DNA from: Pyrus communis
Lineage: Eukaryota; Streptophyta; Magnoliopsida; Rosales; Rosaceae
Length of the DNA: 64,000 nt
Direction of reading: 5' to 3'
Assembly: GCF_963583255.1 (NCBI RefSeq)
Contig: NC_084807.1
Location: 6,800,872 to 6,864,871 of the forward strand
Of the stretch, positions 49,761-64,000 are shown one piece after another. The stretch's first letter is position 1; the number at the start of each line of letters is the position of its first letter. The notes under the pieces are model-generated. The model was given only the letters and a program-made list of their open reading frames with translations, did no database searches and was not told the DNA's origin. The position numbers and the translations under genes were made by a program.

Positions 49761-50299
49761 TACATATGGAAAAACACAATACAGTGAAGAAAAACACCAA
49801 CAATTAAATCCAACAAACAACAGGAACAGAAAGAAGAAGAAGAAGAAGAAGAAGAAGAAGGGTTTTTTTGTGCGTTGGATTTGGTTGTGGGGTTGGGAGA
49901 ATGTTTCTCTTAATTTTTGTTAGGGTTGAGATTATTGGGAGAGAGAAGAGATGTTGGGAAGAGCGGGGCGTGCGCAGAATTAATGGCAAAAGAGTGGAGT
50001 GTTTATACAATCGTCAATTTCCAATTTTGAAATATCAGAGAGAAAGACATGAAGAAGAAGAGAGAGAGAGAGAGAGGAGTGAGAGAGATAGAGAGGGGTC
50101 CATTGGCTATATCTGACAACTCGAAGCGACAAATAAGACGGCGAGGGTAAAATAATTATTTGTCTGAAACAGTAAATACGCGTATTATGCAATTAAATAT
50201 GGGTATTTATCATTAATAGCCAAAATTTAATATCCAATTTCGTAAATATCATTATTTTAAAAAAATTTCAAATATAGCAGAAAACTCACGTGAATATAC
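49761..50299. other. Upstream region of the MORN gene
   Basis: Contains an AAG repeat at about 49829-49860, which reads as (CTT)n in the gene's direction, and GA-rich sequence at 50050-50098. These are likely leader and promoter. No other gene is seen. Confidence 0.5.
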
Positions 50300-50870
50300 C
50301 TAAATACCATCAAGATCCAAAACCCAACACTTGAATAGATCTCCTAGGCATTGTTGTTCAAAGTGCGAGGCCGCGCCAGAGAAGGATCTTGAAGGTATGG
50401 ACACTACAAACAGTAAACATCCTCTACAATCAAACCCAATGTTGTGAGTTCCACATAGAAGTGGTCGAGTAGGTTGATTGTTTGACATGAATCGCTTTCT
50501 AATTCAACTAAAGCGAACCCCATTCTCCTTACAGGACTAATACCTTCAAGTGTTGCTGCCATTTCAATCTTGGGCAACAGACCTAAATCCTACCTTGTTC
50601 CATACACCAGCAGCAACAAAAGCACCTTGCCAATCCCTTATAATTACATTCTCTAACCTTGTAGCTCCATCCACGTTCACCTTAACCCAACCCTATCTCG
50701 GAGTCTTCTACTCATGCTACAACAGTTGCAACGGTGACGACGAGCGAGAGACATTTGCCATAAATTCCTGTAACCATGTAGTAGCCCGCTAAACAACAAG
50801 TGGGTGACCGGTCCTGCCATTCCACACTCTAGAATTTCTCTCCAACCAAACAGTCCAAAGAATAATGCAA
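50300..50870 (-). pseudogene. RNase H-like (RVT_3) retrotransposon remnant
   Basis: Minus-strand frames interrupted by stops show, in order, TVWLERNSRVWNGR (about 50860-50820), WLQEF, then VKVNVDGATRLENVIIRDWQ (about 50680-50620) and ELESDSCQTINLL (about 50500). This is the arrangement at the 3' end of plant non-LTR retrotransposons: a linker, then the RNase H fold starting with the V-N-x-D-G-A strand. Several stops and frameshifts make it non-functional. Confidence 0.6.
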
Positions 50871-51089
50871 ATTGAATTAAAATTCTTTGGTTTTGGTTTT
50901 AATTTTAAGAGTTTAATTCATTGAATTTAGTTCATGTTTATTTGGTTTTAATTTTGAGGGTACTTAAGTCTATTTAAGTGAATTTCTGTTATTTTTGAAA
51001 GATTTTATAATATATGATATTTATGAAATCTGGTGTTAAATTTTGGCTATTATCGATAAAAACTCATTAAATATGTTCTTTAAATTGTC

Positions 51090-51241
51090 GAAAGATTATA
51101 TTCACATACCCCCAATTAACTTCTCCCACAATTTTTTTAATTTTTTAATATTTTCTACACACCACTAACACTTGATAAAAAAATATTAAAAAATTAAAAA
51201 TATGTGGGAGAAGTAATTTGGGATGTATGAATATAATCTCC
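51090..51241. mobile_element. Small fold-back MITE, Mutator-like
   Basis: 152 bp consisting almost wholly of two inverted arms of about 60 bp (GATTATATTCA... and ...TGAATATAATC). The flanking direct repeat TTAAATTGTC lies at 51080-51089 and 51242-51251, identical over 10 bases. A duplication of 9-11 bp points to the Mutator superfamily. Confidence 0.75.
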
Positions 51242-53269
51242 TTAAATTGTCAAGGGTCTTTGCTGCTTTAAGAGTAACCAAAGTTTATGGAAAACATGTG
51301 CCGCCTTCTCCTCCTCAGACTAATTCAAAAGGAGTTTATACAAAAGCATGTGATTTTCTATATAGAAGAGGAGTTCTTGCATTCGTTTATTTTCAACCAT
51401 AGTTAGACAATGCCTAATTAGATTATTAGTTCCCGGAATGATAGAGTAGTTGGAAGATAGTTCATGTGGTAAAAAAAAATTAGGATTTAAGCCTCTATGG
51501 TGATGTCTGTTAGAATTTAGGCCTAAAATTGAAAATTTCATCAACTATGCTCTAATTGTTAGCACGTGGGGATACATATGAGGCTAACTTTATCTTTTTA
51601 AATCTCACATATGAGTCTTTATGTGTTAATAATTAAACGGAGAGTTGATAAACTTTTCACCTTTTGACTTAAATTCTAGCATTTTTACCGCATGGGCTAT
51701 CTTCCAACTCCTCTACACGAAAATAGTCATTCCCCTTACATGTTAGCGAAAATCATTGGTGACAAAGGATGATTTCTACTAAATAAACATGGTCTCATCT
51801 AATAAATTGCTAAACCTCACTCTTGAATGTTAAAAATAGAGAAAGACGTGGGTGGTAAGTTACAAGACCGAGGGGTAGTACCAGCTAGGAGACAAAGTCT
51901 TTTATTTTCTTTAGGAGAGGAGACAAAGTCTTTGCTATTAATTTTCTTCCTTATTACAAGTTATAATTTTTTTTTTTTTGTACTAATCGACAGTAAGAAA
52001 AGGGGAGAGAGTTTGTATCGGGAGTCCATTTAAGAAAGTGGTCCTCCTGAAGGAAATGTGGTGATTATTCTTGGATGATGTCATAACCACCATAGCAAGT
52101 ATCTAATTTCTCGTCTTCGAATGCTTTATTTCTGAACCATTCGAAGGGTCTAGCACACCAATGTGAAATCAATTCCGATGGTATCCATGCTTTTTTTTCT
52201 TTTCTTTTTTAATATTTGGGGAAAATAGGTCTTAACAAAAGATTGCTCCACAGCCCGTGTACCGAATCAATCTGAGACTGATAATATTCATTTCTGAAAG
52301 AGCTACAAACTCTTGTGATCACTTAGGGTTAGGGTTTTCCTAATTGAAGAATGAACTGGTTTAGGGTTATTTCCGATTCTTGGCCTATCCATAATTTGAC
52401 ATGAGATGACAAAAGGAAATCTCAACATGATTGAAGTTGCCTTTTGCCCAACAAAGGGGCTTAGCTTTGTTCGAAAATAGTTCTTCATCAATGACGTGTC
52501 ATATCAGTCGAAAGTGAAAAAGCCATTAGCCAAAAGGTACTCATTTTTTGTCACTTTGTACTACGGTATAGTATGAGGTTTTAAGTTCGAAAACCTTGAA
52601 TGATCAATTTGATATCAATGTATTATACTCTTAATGTAAATGTATAGTTATATCAAACAATGTTTCCTTTGTTCTTTAGTCTATTTTTTATTTCTATGTT
52701 CAAAAATTAATTCAAATGTGTGAATTTAATTATATTTCAACTAGTACTGTCATGGAGGAGCTAGGATTTTATGTGCGGAGGTTCAAACCCTTATACAAGT
52801 TTTTTTTTTTTTAAAGATGGAATGGATGATATACAGAAAATGGAAATTGCATGGAAATTATAGGCTTTAAGAAAAATTCTTCGGGGGAAGGCCACGTCTG
52901 GTTGTAATGTAGCTCTATCACTGTTTATTGGTCTAGTGGTACTTTTATTCATATAGTTAAAGAGAGATTCTGAATTCGAATACTTCCAGTACCCATGATA
53001 ATCATCGACAAAATAAAACAAAACTACGAATTTTTAGAGTAAAACTGGTCAATTGATAATTTTGCTAAAATAAGTATTCATAAAAGAAATAGATTATTGA
53101 TATTGTTTAAATTCACATAAATTTTATAGTACGCTTTAATTTGAATGTTGATAGACTATCGCTTGGATAAAAATAAAATAAAAATTGTCACAAAAGGGTA
53201 AACATATAGAATGAAATGTCACCATGCTTTAAAAAAATGCGCTCCGCAATTTTTTCCCGACATACTTTA
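51242..53269. other. AT-rich intergenic DNA with SINE-like remnants
   Basis: No gene is supported. At 52555-52670 a SINE-like body (AGGTTTTAAGTTCGAAAACC, then AATGTAAATGTATAGTTA) resembles the 8125-8297 family. At 52925-52990 a box A-like TGGTCTAGTGGTA is followed by TTCGAATAC. Confidence 0.4.
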
Positions 53270-53531
53270 GGCTATGTTTGGGTTAGGGATTTCAATGTCT
53301 CAAGACATTTCCATATCCAAAAGGAATTAAGATCGAAAAATGGATCACCAAATATTAGATAAGAAAATTAGAAATGCTTGTCACATTTCCTTTGAAATGG
53401 TCATGAAAGGATTTTTAATATCTCATATCTAACGAATACTTCAAATTAAAATCTCTTCAGACTTGAAAATCCTCCCCCTAAGCATAGCAATGATCTTGTG
53501 ATTCGATTTTATTTGACCAAACATATCCGTC
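53270..53531. mobile_element. Possible degenerate Tourist-like MITE
   Basis: Left GGCTATGTTTGGG and right CCAAACATATCC are inverted over about 12 bases with the TTTGG core. No matching TTA duplication on the right side. Confidence 0.35.
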
Positions 53532-53887
53532 CTGACTTGTTCATCAAGAAAAGAATGCTTCAATGATTTTGAAATTCATGAACCATATAGCATACATATG
53601 TTTAAGTAGATAACACAATTATTTTGAAGTCTTGACCAGACAAATCTATCATTTGCTCCGTCAAACCCGGCTCTTCCCTTTAACCACTTAATCACGAGAG
53701 ATCTTTCATTGTGACGGAAATACGGAGTGGTACATTACGTGTCATTATACAAATTGTGGGATATATATATTAAAAATTTCATAACTTAAAGATAAAATTT
53801 TCCACCACTTATATAAAAACACGAGGTGTACCATCCTTGTACCAATCATAATAAAAAATTTCTCCTTAATCACAACTTAAAAATGTG

Positions 53888-54085
53888 GGAAATGGATCCT
53901 CTCCGGATTCCTTCCTCCTAATCCACCAAATCAGGGGATCTGTACTGTTGAAATTGATTCAACGGCTGAAGTTATTATAATTTTTAAAGTGGGCTCATGT
54001 TTGTAACCGTTGGATTAAATTTCAAAAGCACGAATCCCTTGATTTGATGAATTAGGAGGAAGAGATCCGAAGATGATCCATTTCC
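53888..54085. mobile_element. Palindromic Mutator-like MITE with perfect 9-bp target duplication
   Basis: 198 bp. The left GGAAATGGATC... and right ...GATCCATTTCC arms pair almost to the centre, including CTTCCTCCTAAT and its complement. The flanks AAAAATGTG at 53879-53887 and 54086-54094 are identical 9-mers. Confidence 0.85.
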
Positions 54086-55220
54086 AAAAATGTGCATATG
54101 TTTTATGTTTTTTGGATCAAACCAACCAGTTGTGTGTGTTTGTTTTTTTTTTTTTTTTTTACAAATTTGGAGAACCAAGGTCGAAATTAATGAGTTGAAC
54201 TTGTCCAATCATTGGAATTTGTCTCAGACAAGAAAACCATTACAATTAACTGCAATTACAATAATCTACTAGAGCAACAATAACTATTTCCTCTGTTTGG
54301 AGTGCCAAGTGTAGTCTGCGAACGTACTTCGTATTTTCGAATTGGTAGTATAATGCAATCATCGTTTGTATGTGTAATTAATTATGAATTACGATTGTTA
54401 TGTAACTTGGAACTGTAAATTCAAACGATTATAACTTTACATCTTTTGTAATACTGATGTTGAATGTTAACGTTATAATGTAACATTGTTATACGTTATT
54501 GTAATATAACATTGTGTGATTTTGTGACGCATTCTAGTGAATAATTTATTACATACTGTAACAAGACGTTCATGGTGTGATCATAAACATTGATTTTGTA
54601 ATCCAATCATGTCTAAGTATAATAACCTACATTAACAGTGTAATAAGACGTCCACAACGTAACTACTGACTTTGTAGTAGTAATAACAGTTTGTGTTAAT
54701 CAATGTAACCTTAACATGATTGTATAGTGTGTAAAGGAAGGATATTATACTTGACGTGAATGCATCACACTACCAACAAATAATATGCCTAAAATTCAAA
54801 AGGAGAAGCATGCAATTCTAACCAACTTAACTTAACAAAATCCAAAGTTACTGTGTTTGAAATGCAAAATTTTAGAAATTCCATTTACTTAGAATATCAA
54901 GTAATAAGAATGTTGGTGGTTAATTACAATCGAGGTTTTTTTTTTTTTTTTTTTTTTTTTCTTTCTCTCTCTCAAAAATTTACAATCGAGGTCTATGTGT
55001 TCGAAGAGTAAAAATGTTGGTGGTCAATTGCAATCATACCTTATATTCTTCTCACTTTGAGGAAGATTTTTGACGATCACAAGTTGTATATCTGCTTGTG
55101 TCTATTTCCACATTCGGCTATAATTACTACCCATTTCTCCCGCTATATAATAATAAAAGTTTTACAGTAAATAATTACATTGATTTTTGTTTAAGGATTA
55201 AGAACCAAAACTATAAAACA
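54086..55220. other. AT-rich intergenic DNA
   Basis: Contains many short GTAACATT/GTAATATAAC-type repeats at 54440-54730 and a T tract at 54937-54960. No gene is supported. Confidence 0.4.
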
Positions 55221-55466
55221 AAGCCCATTTGGTGGGATGAATGAGATTTAGCTTTAGGAATAGGATTAGATTGGCGTGGATTTGTAAGACATGACTTGGA
55301 ACTCATGTATAAAGATAAATTAGATAATCTACTCTATTATGAACTCATATAACTCATCATGTCCAGTCATATCCATCTCACATTTGACATAACAAACATT
55401 GGATTGAACTCACATCTATTTTAATTGATCACAACCTATCTCATCTAACCCACCAAACGGAGCCTT
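55221..55466. mobile_element. Tourist/Harbinger-like MITE
   Basis: 246 bp. Left AAGCCCATTTGGTGGGATGA and right (reverse) AAGGCTCCGTTTGGTGGGTT are inverted repeats of about 28 bp, with similarity continuing into the arms. TTA follows on the right (55465-55467), but the left counterpart is not clear. Confidence 0.6.
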
Positions 55467-56880
55467 AGAGTCTCCCAATCTGCTATGTTCCAAAAAAGAA
55501 CAAAAAAGAGAGCCAAAGTTGCATAGTTTGTATGTAGTTACACATTTTGGCCATTTCAATAGAGTCAACGAGTTAGATTGTTCCAAAGGTTGCAAAACCA
55601 TAGACAAAATAATAATGTCCACCAGTTTGTATGAATTTCATTAGACAGTGAAACAACTTCACTTTCAAACTAACTAGTATATGTTCACATACAAAGTGCT
55701 TGAAATTTTTTACTTTTGTATTTAAAATTAAAGGAGAGAGGAAGAGAGAGAACATGGGAGTGGAGAGAGAGGTTTGGTTTTTTTTTTTTCTACTTTTTAC
55801 CATTTTATTTTTTAAATTAGATACGATAAAATCACCTGTGAGGATTAAACAAAAAACAGCAAAATTTTGTTTTATAAAATTACGTTACCATCTTGAACTT
55901 TTTATTGTGACAAAAAACAAAAATATCTTCTCTCTTTTTTTATTGACAAAAAGAGTTCCATCAATACATACTTTAGATAAGTTTAGCCGTACCAGTTCCA
56001 ATCATGTCTTCAGATGATCCAAAGGAAAGTTCGCATCCCTTTCGGACAATGACCAATTTGTTTCTGTAGTTCGAGTGTTTTTTTAGCTTTATTTTTCAGG
56101 TCGGACATCTGCGGTGAAAGTTTTGTTTACATCAAGGAGTAACTGAAAATTTCATATCTACTAAACAGAAATTTCACAAAAGGCACGCATGGAACGGTAA
56201 TTGAAAGGTAAATTTACCTATCAATTTCCACGCGTGCCTCGTGACACTTTCGTCCAACAGTGACAAATTCTCAATCTCTTTGATTAAAACAAAACACGAC
56301 TACAGGGACCTGGTTGAAAAACTAATTGTAAAAACAACAAAACTACAGAAGCCAAATCCATCACTATCCTTGTAAAAACATGCAAACTACAGGGACCCAA
56401 CACCACCTTGCATGAACAAAATGAAAAACTCATGTTCTAAGTGCGATTTAACTTCAAATACTACCGTTCTTGGCATTACATCCATCAAGCAAATGATAGT
56501 AGCACATTAAATATATAAACAGGAAAGTTGTGTCAAAGGGGCATAAGATCGGAGCATGATTAATCATAGTAAAAGGAATGATAAACACGAACCCCTAATG
56601 CAAAGCACATCAATCTCAATAAACAAAATGAAATAACTTACAAGCGCTCCGTTATCTCATGATTAAAATTCAAAGAAAGGTTTGCTACTTTGCTCTGCAA
56701 ATAGGCCAACTTGCACATTAAGCATTTCCAATGGTAGATCACTTGTAGTACTTTCTGAGCTACTGCATCTTACCTCACTTGTCACAGCCAGTCCTTCTAC
56801 CAATGGAGGCATGAAGCAAGATAAGAACCAAGGCTGGTTAATAGTAAACCTCATCACAGGTTTTGCTGCTTGCACTGTGG
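55467..56880. other. Intergenic and 3' region of the CK2 beta gene
   Basis: Holds the expected 3' untranslated region of the CK2 beta gene and a 59-bp near-palindrome at 56181-56239. No other gene is supported. Confidence 0.45.
56181..56239. repeat. Near-perfect 59-bp palindrome
   Basis: Arms AGGCACGCATGGAA... and ...TTCCACGCGTGCCT meet at the centre GGTAAATTTACC. The left arm has five extra bases (CGGTA). Otherwise only about two mismatches. Confidence 0.8.
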
Positions 56881-60101
<3,221 letters not shown>

Positions 60102-60547
60102 GGTCTAATTTCGAACCCCTTTGGATGAATTTTGGCTCTTGGATTTGGAGCGAGGGAGAAGGGTGGGTGTCAAGCCCTGTGGTGGCCTTCCATGGTGCGG
60201 TGGAGAGTTTGAATAAAACCCTAGATTTTCGAGAGCGGGGTAAGCGCGGTGTAGGTGTTTTGGAGGTTCTGAGGATCTGAGTGAGATCGAAGATTAGAGA
60301 CACAGGGAGCCGGGGGGAGGGGGGGGGGGGGGGGGTGGGGGGGGGTGTGAAGGAAAGAGAGAGAGCTAGGGTTTGGGCGGGGAGGGAGAGATGGGGCGAG
60401 GCCGCGAGAGGTACACGAGCTGTTGAGCAAAATGCTCTTTGGTTCCCTCTGTCTCATCTTTGTTTTCTAGTCCCACCTTTTTTTTGTTTTTTATTCACCG
60501 TCTTCATTTTCTTTATTTTTTAAAAAAATGTTTTTTTTTTACCAGAG
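60102..60547. promoter_or_regulatory. Upstream region of CK2 beta with a long G tract
   Basis: Lies directly before the ATG in gene direction. A run of G broken by single A and T bases spans about 60312-60345, C-rich in the gene's sense strand. GA-rich sequence follows at 60351-60366. Core promoter elements could not be fixed with confidence. Confidence 0.4.
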
Positions 60548-60695
60548 TTTAGCAGTATTCTTCTTTACTATTAAGCAAAATGTCATATGTTCAAATCTTG
60601 TAGACAAAGTCAATGTCAAATTAGGCTACTCATTAATGGCTTAGTCGAACTCCTCCTCCTTTTAATGTAAAATATATCGTTGTATTAAAAAAAAG
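60548..60695 (+). repeat. tRNA-derived SINE, same family as 8125-8297
   Basis: Degenerate box A region (GTTTAGCAGTATTCTTCTTTA), box B-like TGTTCAAATCTTG, then AATGGCTTAGTCGAACTCC and TTTTAATGTAAAATATATCG, ending in an A run at about 60687-60694. Confidence 0.5.
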
Positions 60696-60873
60696 TGCTT
60701 TTTTTCTACCAAAAATGCTACTCAAACTAATTTTTACATTTCACGCACACTTGTTAATTTTGACTCGTTAATCTTCTTCAATTTATTTGATTCGATGACC
60801 TAAAATTGAGAAGAATGTGTGAGAAGTAAAAACAAGTTTGTAGATGACACTACCTTTTTACCAATAATTTAAA

Positions 60874-61413
60874 GGGTAAAGTACAAAAAACTATCTAAAC
60901 TATTGGTGTCACGACACTTTCATACCTCATCTTTTAAAATTGACAATGTCATACCTCATCTTTAGAAATTGTGTCAATGTTATACCTTCCGTTAGTTTGG
61001 CCGTTTATTTTTCAGTTAAATGATGATGTGGCTTGATCCATGACCCATTTTTTTATTAAAAAACTAATAAACTATTATTAAAAACAAAAATAATCATTTA
61101 ATATTATTTAAATATTAAAATAATAAAAAAAGTACATAAAAAAATAAAAAATAAACCTCTCCTTTTCGTCCCTCCCTCCTCTCTCTTTTCACCATCTTCC
61201 TGCAATCCAGGAAGAAGAAGAGGAAAAAAATAAAATAAAAAAATAAAAACCCCAAACCAAACCCAGTTCGTCTCCTCTTCCCCCACCACAAACCCAGAAG
61301 AAAAAAAAAAAAAAAACCAACCCCAACCCAACCCGAAGGAGGAAGAAGAAGAAGAAGAAGAAGAAAAAGGAAGAAGGAAAAAAAAAAAAAATTGAGAAAC
61401 TCTCGTCCTCCCC

Positions 61414-61444
<31 letters not shown>

Positions 61445-62150
61445 AAAAACCCACCTGCAAAAGAAAAACAAGAAGCAGAAGAGAGAAGGAAGCGAAAAAA
61501 AAAAAAAACCAACCACAACCCAACCCGAAGGAGGAAGAAGAAGAAGAAAGAAGAAGAAAAAAAAAAAACAAAACCCAGTTCGTTCGGATCTGGTTTTTTT
61601 TTTTTTTTTTTTTTGTTTTTTTGTTTTTTTGTTTTATGGGTTGCAGGTAATGGGTTCGAGGTTGGGTGCAAAGGGTGGGTGCGAAGGTGGAGAGGTTGGG
61701 TGCGGAGAGTGGGTGTGGGAAGAAGAGGGGGTGGGGAACGGGGAAAACAAATTGAATTTTTTTTTTCTCTCTCTTCTTTTTTTTTGGGTTGCAATTGCAG
61801 AAAGAGGGAAGAAGATGAAGATGGGGAGAAGAGAGAGAAGGGGGGAAGGGGACGACTGATGTTGTGATGTTGGTTTTTTTTTTTTTTTTTTTTTCAAATA
61901 ACTTTTTTTTATTATTTTAATATTTAAAAAATGTTAAATGATTCTTTTTAGTTTTTAATAATTTTTTAATAAAAAATGGGTCTCGGATCAAGACACATCA
62001 GCATTTAACTGAGAAATAAACGGCTAAGCTAACGGAAGGTATGACATTGACACAAATTCGTAAGATGAGGTATGACATTGTCAATTTTAAAAGATGAGGT
62101 ATGAAAGTGTCGTGACGCCAATAGTTGAGGTAGTTTTTTGTACTTTACCC
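60874..62150. mobile_element. Mutator-like element with perfect 9-bp target duplication
   Basis: 1277 bp. Terminal inverted repeats of about 230 bp start GGGTAAAGTACAAAAAACTA on the left and, in reverse, the same on the right. The target duplication TAATTTAAA is at 60865-60873 and 62151-62159, identical over 9 bases. The interior (61150-61870) is extreme low complexity: AAG runs, a C run of about 24 at 61411-61434, T runs, and the phrase CCCAACCCGAAGGAGGAAG twice (61326 and 61522). The long open stretches there are products of this composition, not genes. Confidence 0.88.
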
Positions 62151-62159
62151 TAATTTAAA

Positions 62160-62660
62160 TTTTGAGATTTATGAAGTTGATGTACTAAATCAAACTCATC
62201 CAACGGTAATCAATTAAGCAATGAGCATTACTATTACTTTAAGATGGTGAGCAAATTTTTCTTTTTCTTTTTTTAATTCAACTCTGAAATCTTGGCTAAT
62301 GTGTCTCATGTCCGGGCCTTGAGTTTGGATCTGAGTCATGCGATTTTAAGTTCCAATTCAAAGTATTACATCTTAAATCTCAAGTCTTAACCAAGTTTTT
62401 AATCAATACTTTTAAAGTGTAGACATTTAATTCGAAAATAAGATGTAGGATTTTCGCTCTTTATTGAGTGCAGGAACATAAATTTGTGCTCATGGTCTCG
62501 AGTTTGAGGTCTATGCCGTATGTTTTTTTTATTTTTTTCAAGTTTCGAGCTCTGCAATTAATTATTGACCTAATGCGGGTCCAAGGTTGAGACATTGTCA
62601 TGTCTGAAGTTTAGGTTTAAAGGGGAGATGGCTAAAAGGTTAAATGCTAAAAAATGGTCC
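62160..62660. other. Intergenic, no gene seen
   Basis: AT-rich, with no domain or repeat end visible. Confidence 0.4.
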
Positions 62661-63441
62661 GTTTTGAGAGCAACTCTAGCGTGGGAGCCCTACCCCCAGG
62701 CTATTTATTATTCAATCCACGTAGTGAACTGTAACTGCCTTTAATGAACAGTAACTACCTTTTGCATCTTTACTGTTGCACTTGAATAACCCTTGCAATA
62801 GACAATAAAATAATAGTATTTTTTTATTTAAAAAATAATAGTACGATCCAGCAAACGTTAACCCCAGAGGCGGCGAGCATCTTGAACCACTCGATTGCCG
62901 AAGTGTGTCAACGGAACCATGGCCAAACGATGCCGCTACACGTGGCAGCAACCCTTTTGTCCTACCCCACCGGTTTCCTCTGCCAAGCATGCATCAAATC
63001 TCACCCCAATTCCTCCCACCCTCTGCAGTGCCGAGCTTTGGAGCTCTGCTTCAGTGTGGCTCTGGAGCGGTTGCCCACTGCCCAAAACATGAGTCCCGAC
63101 ATGGAGCCCCCATCTCTAATGCTCTCATGGCTGCCTTGAAGTGAGCTCAGGCTCACCAGCACCGCGGCTGCCCCGAACAGTAGCAGCAACCTCTATTAGC
63201 TGTCAAATTCGGTTTTGTCAGAACCCACGTCTCTATGACCCTCAAAAAGAGTGGAGACGTCGTCCTGACGTCAGCCCACGTCAGATTGCCTTCAGGCGCT
63301 CGGCTCGGCATGAATCGACGGGCCTGGCGCTTGAGCCTGCTCGGGCTCCCTTGCCAGCCAACACTGGACTTCCTCCCTCGGGCAATCCAACCCTGTTCCG
63401 GAGCCCGTCCCTTGAGCAGGAGCTCCCGCTGGAGCTGCTTT
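62661..63441. mobile_element. Possible TIR element with GC-rich interior
   Basis: Left GAGAGCAACTCTAGCGTGGGAGC (62667) and right GCTCCCGCTGGAGCTGCTTT are imperfect inverted repeats. The interior from about 62860 to 63420 is much richer in GC than its surroundings and has overlapping open frames on both strands without a recognisable family. It might be a captured gene piece. No target duplication could be confirmed. Confidence 0.35.
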
Positions 63442-64000
63442 GATAAAAAAAAATCCATCTCCGATAAAAAGCTGCGCAAAAAGTAACCCACCATGTCAAA
63501 AATTGTCCAAAAGGAACGGGCTGGCTACTTTCAGCCCCACTCGAAGCCCGATTTGCCATCCTCTACAATGTTTTCCAATGGATGAGATGGACCCAAGCAT
63601 GATCAACATGCTAAAACTATTTCCACATAATGTTTTACAAAAGAAGCATCAGAGTGGGCTGCTCGAAGGCATCAAAATAACATTTTCAATTTCATAATTG
63701 ATACCTTTTGGTTTTTGTAGAAGTTAGCTGTCAGAAGGAATTAAAAAAAAAAAAAAAGAGTTAAATTTTTATTAATTTTTTTTCTTCTATAAATGCCTAT
63801 GGTATTTCTTGACACACCCCGTCCCGAAGGAGGGCATGCTGGCCGTCACGTGAGAGTGACGTAACCATTTGCACAGTTCGGAAGCTTTAAAATATACAAC
63901 TTCTAAGATGAAACACCCGAAGGTGAGTCCTCATTTTTGGCCATTCTGTCAGAACACCGTTGAATTTCCTCGTAGTCACCACACCTTTTCAATCCATGAA
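63442..64000. other. Intergenic, start of another repeat at the window edge
   Basis: No gene is supported. From about 63811 the sequence CACACCCCGTCCCGAAGGAGG looks like the beginning of a GC-rich plant repeat that continues outside the window. Confidence 0.35.

Noticed and set aside
61104..61897. Several long overlapping frames rich in Phe, Ser, Lys or Pro
   Set aside because: They are translations of homopolymer and AAG/CTT runs inside the Mutator-like element.

Overview
The window is plant nuclear DNA. It has spliced genes with GT-AG introns, plant-specific gene architectures and a dense load of plant transposons. Protein style and repeat types (tRNA-derived SINEs, Mutator and Tourist MITEs, a copia element) fit a woody eudicot, probably Rosaceae. 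That family call is recognition from memory, not something the sequence proves.

Layout. Positions 1-5214 hold a broken, shortened copy of the translation-initiation scaffold gene eIF4G. Positions 5215-26150 are a transposon-rich gap: a gypsy-type gag remnant, a nearly full-length but mutated Ty1/copia element (9033-14084), a long LTR-like repeat on the minus strand that contains an array of hairpins (19026-19490), a non-autonomous hAT element (21748-22789), and a threefold tandem repeat leading into an RNase H-like fragment (25139-25925). The full-length eIF4G gene lies at 26559-34999 in the same orientation as the broken copy, so the two form a direct tandem duplication separated by about 21 kb of repeats.

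From 35 kb on there are four further genes: a type I metacaspase (minus, 38112-41497), ribosomal protein eL43/RPL37a (plus, 43877-45551), a membrane-anchored MORN-repeat protein (minus, 46929-49760) and the casein kinase 2 regulatory beta subunit (minus, 56881-60101). They are separated by small MITEs, Mutator-like elements with 9-bp target duplications, an RNase H-like remnant and microsatellites. The genes do not form an operon-like unit. They are ordinary housekeeping, stress and signalling genes.

The most interesting points are: (1) the shortened eIF4G copy, whose four coding deletions all keep the reading frame, whose eIF4E-binding motif has lost its central leucine, and whose MA3 domain is removed by a one-base deletion; (2) a row of hairpins with a constant loop and stems that change together on both sides; (3) several transposons whose exact ends and target duplications can be read directly, one confirmed by an empty site in the paralogous eIF4G intron. 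No RNA gene and no CRISPR array was found.
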